Shown piece after piece: positions 6,516-7,818 of a stretch of 7,818 nucleotides of DNA. A model generated the notes under the pieces. The model had not been told where the DNA came from, did not search any database, and saw only the letters and a program-made list of their open reading frames with translations. The translations under genes were made by a program, and so were the position numbers. The stretch is from Verrucomicrobiota bacterium. Lineage in GTDB: Bacteria > Verrucomicrobiota > Verrucomicrobiia > Chthoniobacterales > UBA10450. The stretch lies in the NCBI GenBank assembly GCA_003221375.1, contig QHRI01000235.1:1-7818 (forward strand), given 5' to 3'. Within the stretch, counting starts at the first letter, position 1. Each line of letters begins with the position of its first letter.

Positions 6516-7412
6516 TTATGCCGTTGCGAGTTCGCTATCCGTCAGGCGACGAAAAGCTTCAAGGTATTTCGCCGACGTTTTCTCGACAACATCCTTCGGC
6601 AAACGCGGTGCCGGCGGAGTTTTGTCCCAATCAAGCGTCTCGAGATAATCGCGGACGAACTGCTTATCGAAGCTGGGCGGGCTCTGCCCGATGGCGTATT
6701 GATCTTTTGGCCAAAACCGCGAAGAGTCCGGCGTAAGACATTCGTCGATCAAAAGCAGTTCTCCATCGATCGTGCCAAACTCGAATTTAGTGTCTGCCAC
6801 GATGATTCCCTTCTGGGCCGCGTGCTCACGGCCTCGCGAATAGATTTCCAGACTTAACGTTTTGACGCGATTCGCAATTTCATCACCGAGGATTTGAGCG
6901 CATCGTTTCATGTCGATGTTCTCGTCATGACCTTCTTCCGCCTTTGTCGCCGGCGTGAAGATTGGCTCTGGCAATTGCGAAGCCAGCTTTAGGCCGGCGG
7001 GCAGTTTGATTCCGCAGACATTTTGGGAGTCTTGATATTCTTTCCAACCAGACCCGGCAAGATAGCCCCGCACTACGCACTCCACTGGGAGGGGCTTCGT
7101 TTTCCTTACAATCATCGAACGCCCGGCAAGCTGCTCGCCGAATTGTTGCAGCTCCTTCGGGAACTCTTCGAACTTCTCCGTGACGAGGTGATTCGGGATG
7201 GTGTCGAAACGCTTAAACCAAAACGTTGAAATCTGATTGAGCACTGCGCCCTTGTGCGGGATTGGGTCGGGCAGGATCACGTCAAAGGCCGAGATGCGGT
7301 CGGTTACGACAAATAAGAGTGTGTCGCCAAGATCAAAGACTTCACGCACCTTGCCGCTGCGCAGTTTTTTGATTCCAGGAAGGTCGATTGATGATTGAGG
7401 TGGAGTTTGCAT
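6516..7412 (-). CDS. purC: Phosphoribosylaminoimidazole-succinocarboxamide (SAICAR) synthase
   Basis: The enzyme joins CAIR and aspartate with ATP to form SAICAR, a step of de novo purine synthesis in the cytoplasm. The 298-residue protein has the full family signature: [12 protein letters not shown] (19-30) forming the ATP-binding hairpin, [11 protein letters not shown] (35-45), [13 protein letters not shown] (50-62), the SAICAR signature [19 protein letters not shown] (108-126), [14 protein letters not shown] (153-166), VADTKFEFG (205-213) and [12 protein letters not shown] (223-234). The length fits the longer, yeast Ade1-like bacterial form (about 300 residues) rather than the E. coli form of about 237. 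The start is the ATG at 7410-7412; the heptamer-repeat element begins at the very next base, so the mRNA leader and any ribosome site lie inside it. The stop is the TAA at 6516-6518. The neighbouring sulfatase gene is on the same strand but separated by 192 bp and the palindromic repeat, so it is probably not one operon. Confidence 0.97.
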   Translation of the reverse strand: MQTPPQSSIDLPGIKKLRSGKVREVFDLGDTLLFVVTDRISAFDVILPDPIPHKGAVLNQISTFWFKRFDTIPNHLVTEKFEEFPKELQQFGEQLAGRSMIVRKTKPLPVECVVRGYLAGSGWKEYQDSQNVCGIKLPAGLKLASQLPEPIFTPATKAEEGHDENIDMKRCAQILGDEIANRVKTLSLEIYSRGREHAAQKGIIVADTKFEFGTIDGELLLIDECLTPDSSRFWPKDQYAIGQSPPSFDKQFVRDYLETLDWDKTPPAPRLPKDVVEKTSAKYLEAFRRLTDSELATA

Positions 7413-7485
7413 GTGATTAGTGAGACGTGAGAGGTGAGAAGTTGCCAGTATAACTACTTCTCACTATTCACTTCTCACCTCTCAC
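7413..7485. repeat. Inverted heptamer-repeat array in the purC/rlmI divergent gap
   Basis: The 81-bp gap between the two divergent starts is almost wholly built of 7-nt units. The left half reads GTGATTA, GTGAGAC, GTGAGAG, GTGAGAA (7413-7440) then GT. The right half reads AC then TTCTCAC, TATTCAC, TTCTCAC, CTCTCAC (7456-7485). The centre is 13 nt (7443-7455). The halves are mirror-symmetric: in full register 7413-7442 pairs with 7456-7485 at 23 Watson-Crick and 2 G-T positions out of 30. An alternative register gives a perfect 16-bp stem (7427-7442 with 7470-7485). The centre contains TATAAC on the plus strand (7449-7454) and the overlapping TATACT on the minus strand (7452-7447), both possible -10 boxes, but no matching -35 is seen. 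Function is unknown. Confidence 0.85.
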
Positions 7486-7493
7486 TTCAACTC

Positions 7494-7818
7494 ATGGCCG
7501 GAATTGTTGTCAAACCGCGAGCGCGAATCTTACACGGACACGATTGGGTGTTTTCGAGCGAAGTTCTGAAGGTGTATGGGAAACCGGCAGACGGCGAAGT
7601 CATCTCGCTCAAGGACGGTAAGGATCATTTAATTGGTAGCGCGATTTATAATTCCAGGTCACAAATTGTGGCGCGCCGTTTCTCGCGCCGGAAACAGCAA
7701 TTGGACCTGGATTTCTTCAAGCGGCGCATCGCCCAAGCAGCGGAATACCGCGCGCGGCGAGGTGTTGATCCCAAGCTTTGCCGCGTTGTCTGGAGTGAAA
7801 GCGACGGGTTGCCTGGAT
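7494..7818 (+). CDS. rlmI: RlmI-type 23S rRNA (cytosine) methyltransferase, N-terminal part (partial)
   Basis: The reading frame is open from the ATG at 7494 to the right edge (108 codons). It encodes the start of an RlmI/YccW-family class I methyltransferase, whose E. coli member makes m5C1962 in 23S rRNA. Residues 4-65 (IVVKPRARILHGHDWVFSSE, then GEVISLKDGKDHLIGSAIYN and IVARRFSR) form the N-terminal PUA RNA-binding domain: Lys/Arg-rich entry, GHDWVF and IGSAIYN are typical. Residues 71-90 are the linker helix (FFKRRIAQAAEYRARR). CRVVWSESDGLPG (96-108) is the family hallmark just before the catalytic domain. The SAM-binding motif and catalytic cysteine lie outside the window, so the exact subfamily and target are inferred. 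No Shine-Dalgarno precedes the ATG; the heptamer-repeat element ends 8 bases before it. It is divergent from purC. Confidence 0.9.
   Translation, partial: MAGIVVKPRARILHGHDWVFSSEVLKVYGKPADGEVISLKDGKDHLIGSAIYNSRSQIVARRFSRRKQQLDLDFFKRRIAQAAEYRARRGVDPKLCRVVWSESDGLPG

Noticed and set aside
6289..6648. Plus-strand open frame of 119 codons across the sulfatase start, the palindromic repeat and the purC 3' end
   Set aside because: It is antisense to two well-supported genes and crosses the repeat. The translation has no recognisable domain and reflects GC-driven frame openness.

Overview
The window looks like a bacterial chromosome segment of moderate GC content, probably from a soil-type Verrucomicrobiota lineage (Chthoniobacterales-like). 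This placement rests on my recollection of close malate dehydrogenase and methyltransferase relatives, on weak Shine-Dalgarno sequences and on the dispersed palindromic repeats. It is an inference, not something I could test. No tRNA, rRNA, CRISPR array, phage gene or transposase is visible.

Left block (1-1747), core metabolism. The 5' end of carB (carbamoyl-phosphate synthase large subunit) runs off the left edge on the minus strand, preceded by a SufE-family sulfur acceptor gene. A cytosolic-type NAD malate dehydrogenase gene (mdh) is transcribed divergently from sufE.

Central block (1847-6323), accessory. Four minus-strand genes are packed like an operon (gaps of 1 and 5 bp, then a 17-bp overlap). 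In transcription order they are: a formylglycine-type sulfatase without a signal peptide; a 492-residue fusion of a class I SAM methyltransferase with a TylF/macrocin O-methyltransferase-like domain; a methyltransferase with an N-terminal four-cysteine zinc-ribbon-like module; and a methyltransferase with a CmoB/DUF1698-like entry motif. That makes four methyltransferase domains and one sulfatase with no glycosyltransferase or transporter in view. This is the best candidate for an undescribed system: a tailoring cassette for a glycan or other small metabolite.

Right block (6516-7818), core. purC (SAICAR synthase) is on the minus strand and the 5' end of an RlmI-type 23S rRNA methyltransferase gene is on the plus strand.

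Two unusual non-coding elements flank purC. Downstream (6406-6501) is a palindrome whose two arms are themselves small hairpins with compensatory base changes and tandem G.A pairs. Upstream (7413-7485), filling almost the whole divergent purC/rlmI gap, is an array of four GTGAGAN-type heptamers facing four NTCTCAC-type heptamers in strict 7-nt register around a 13-nt centre. No gene-free stretch exceeds about 200 bp.
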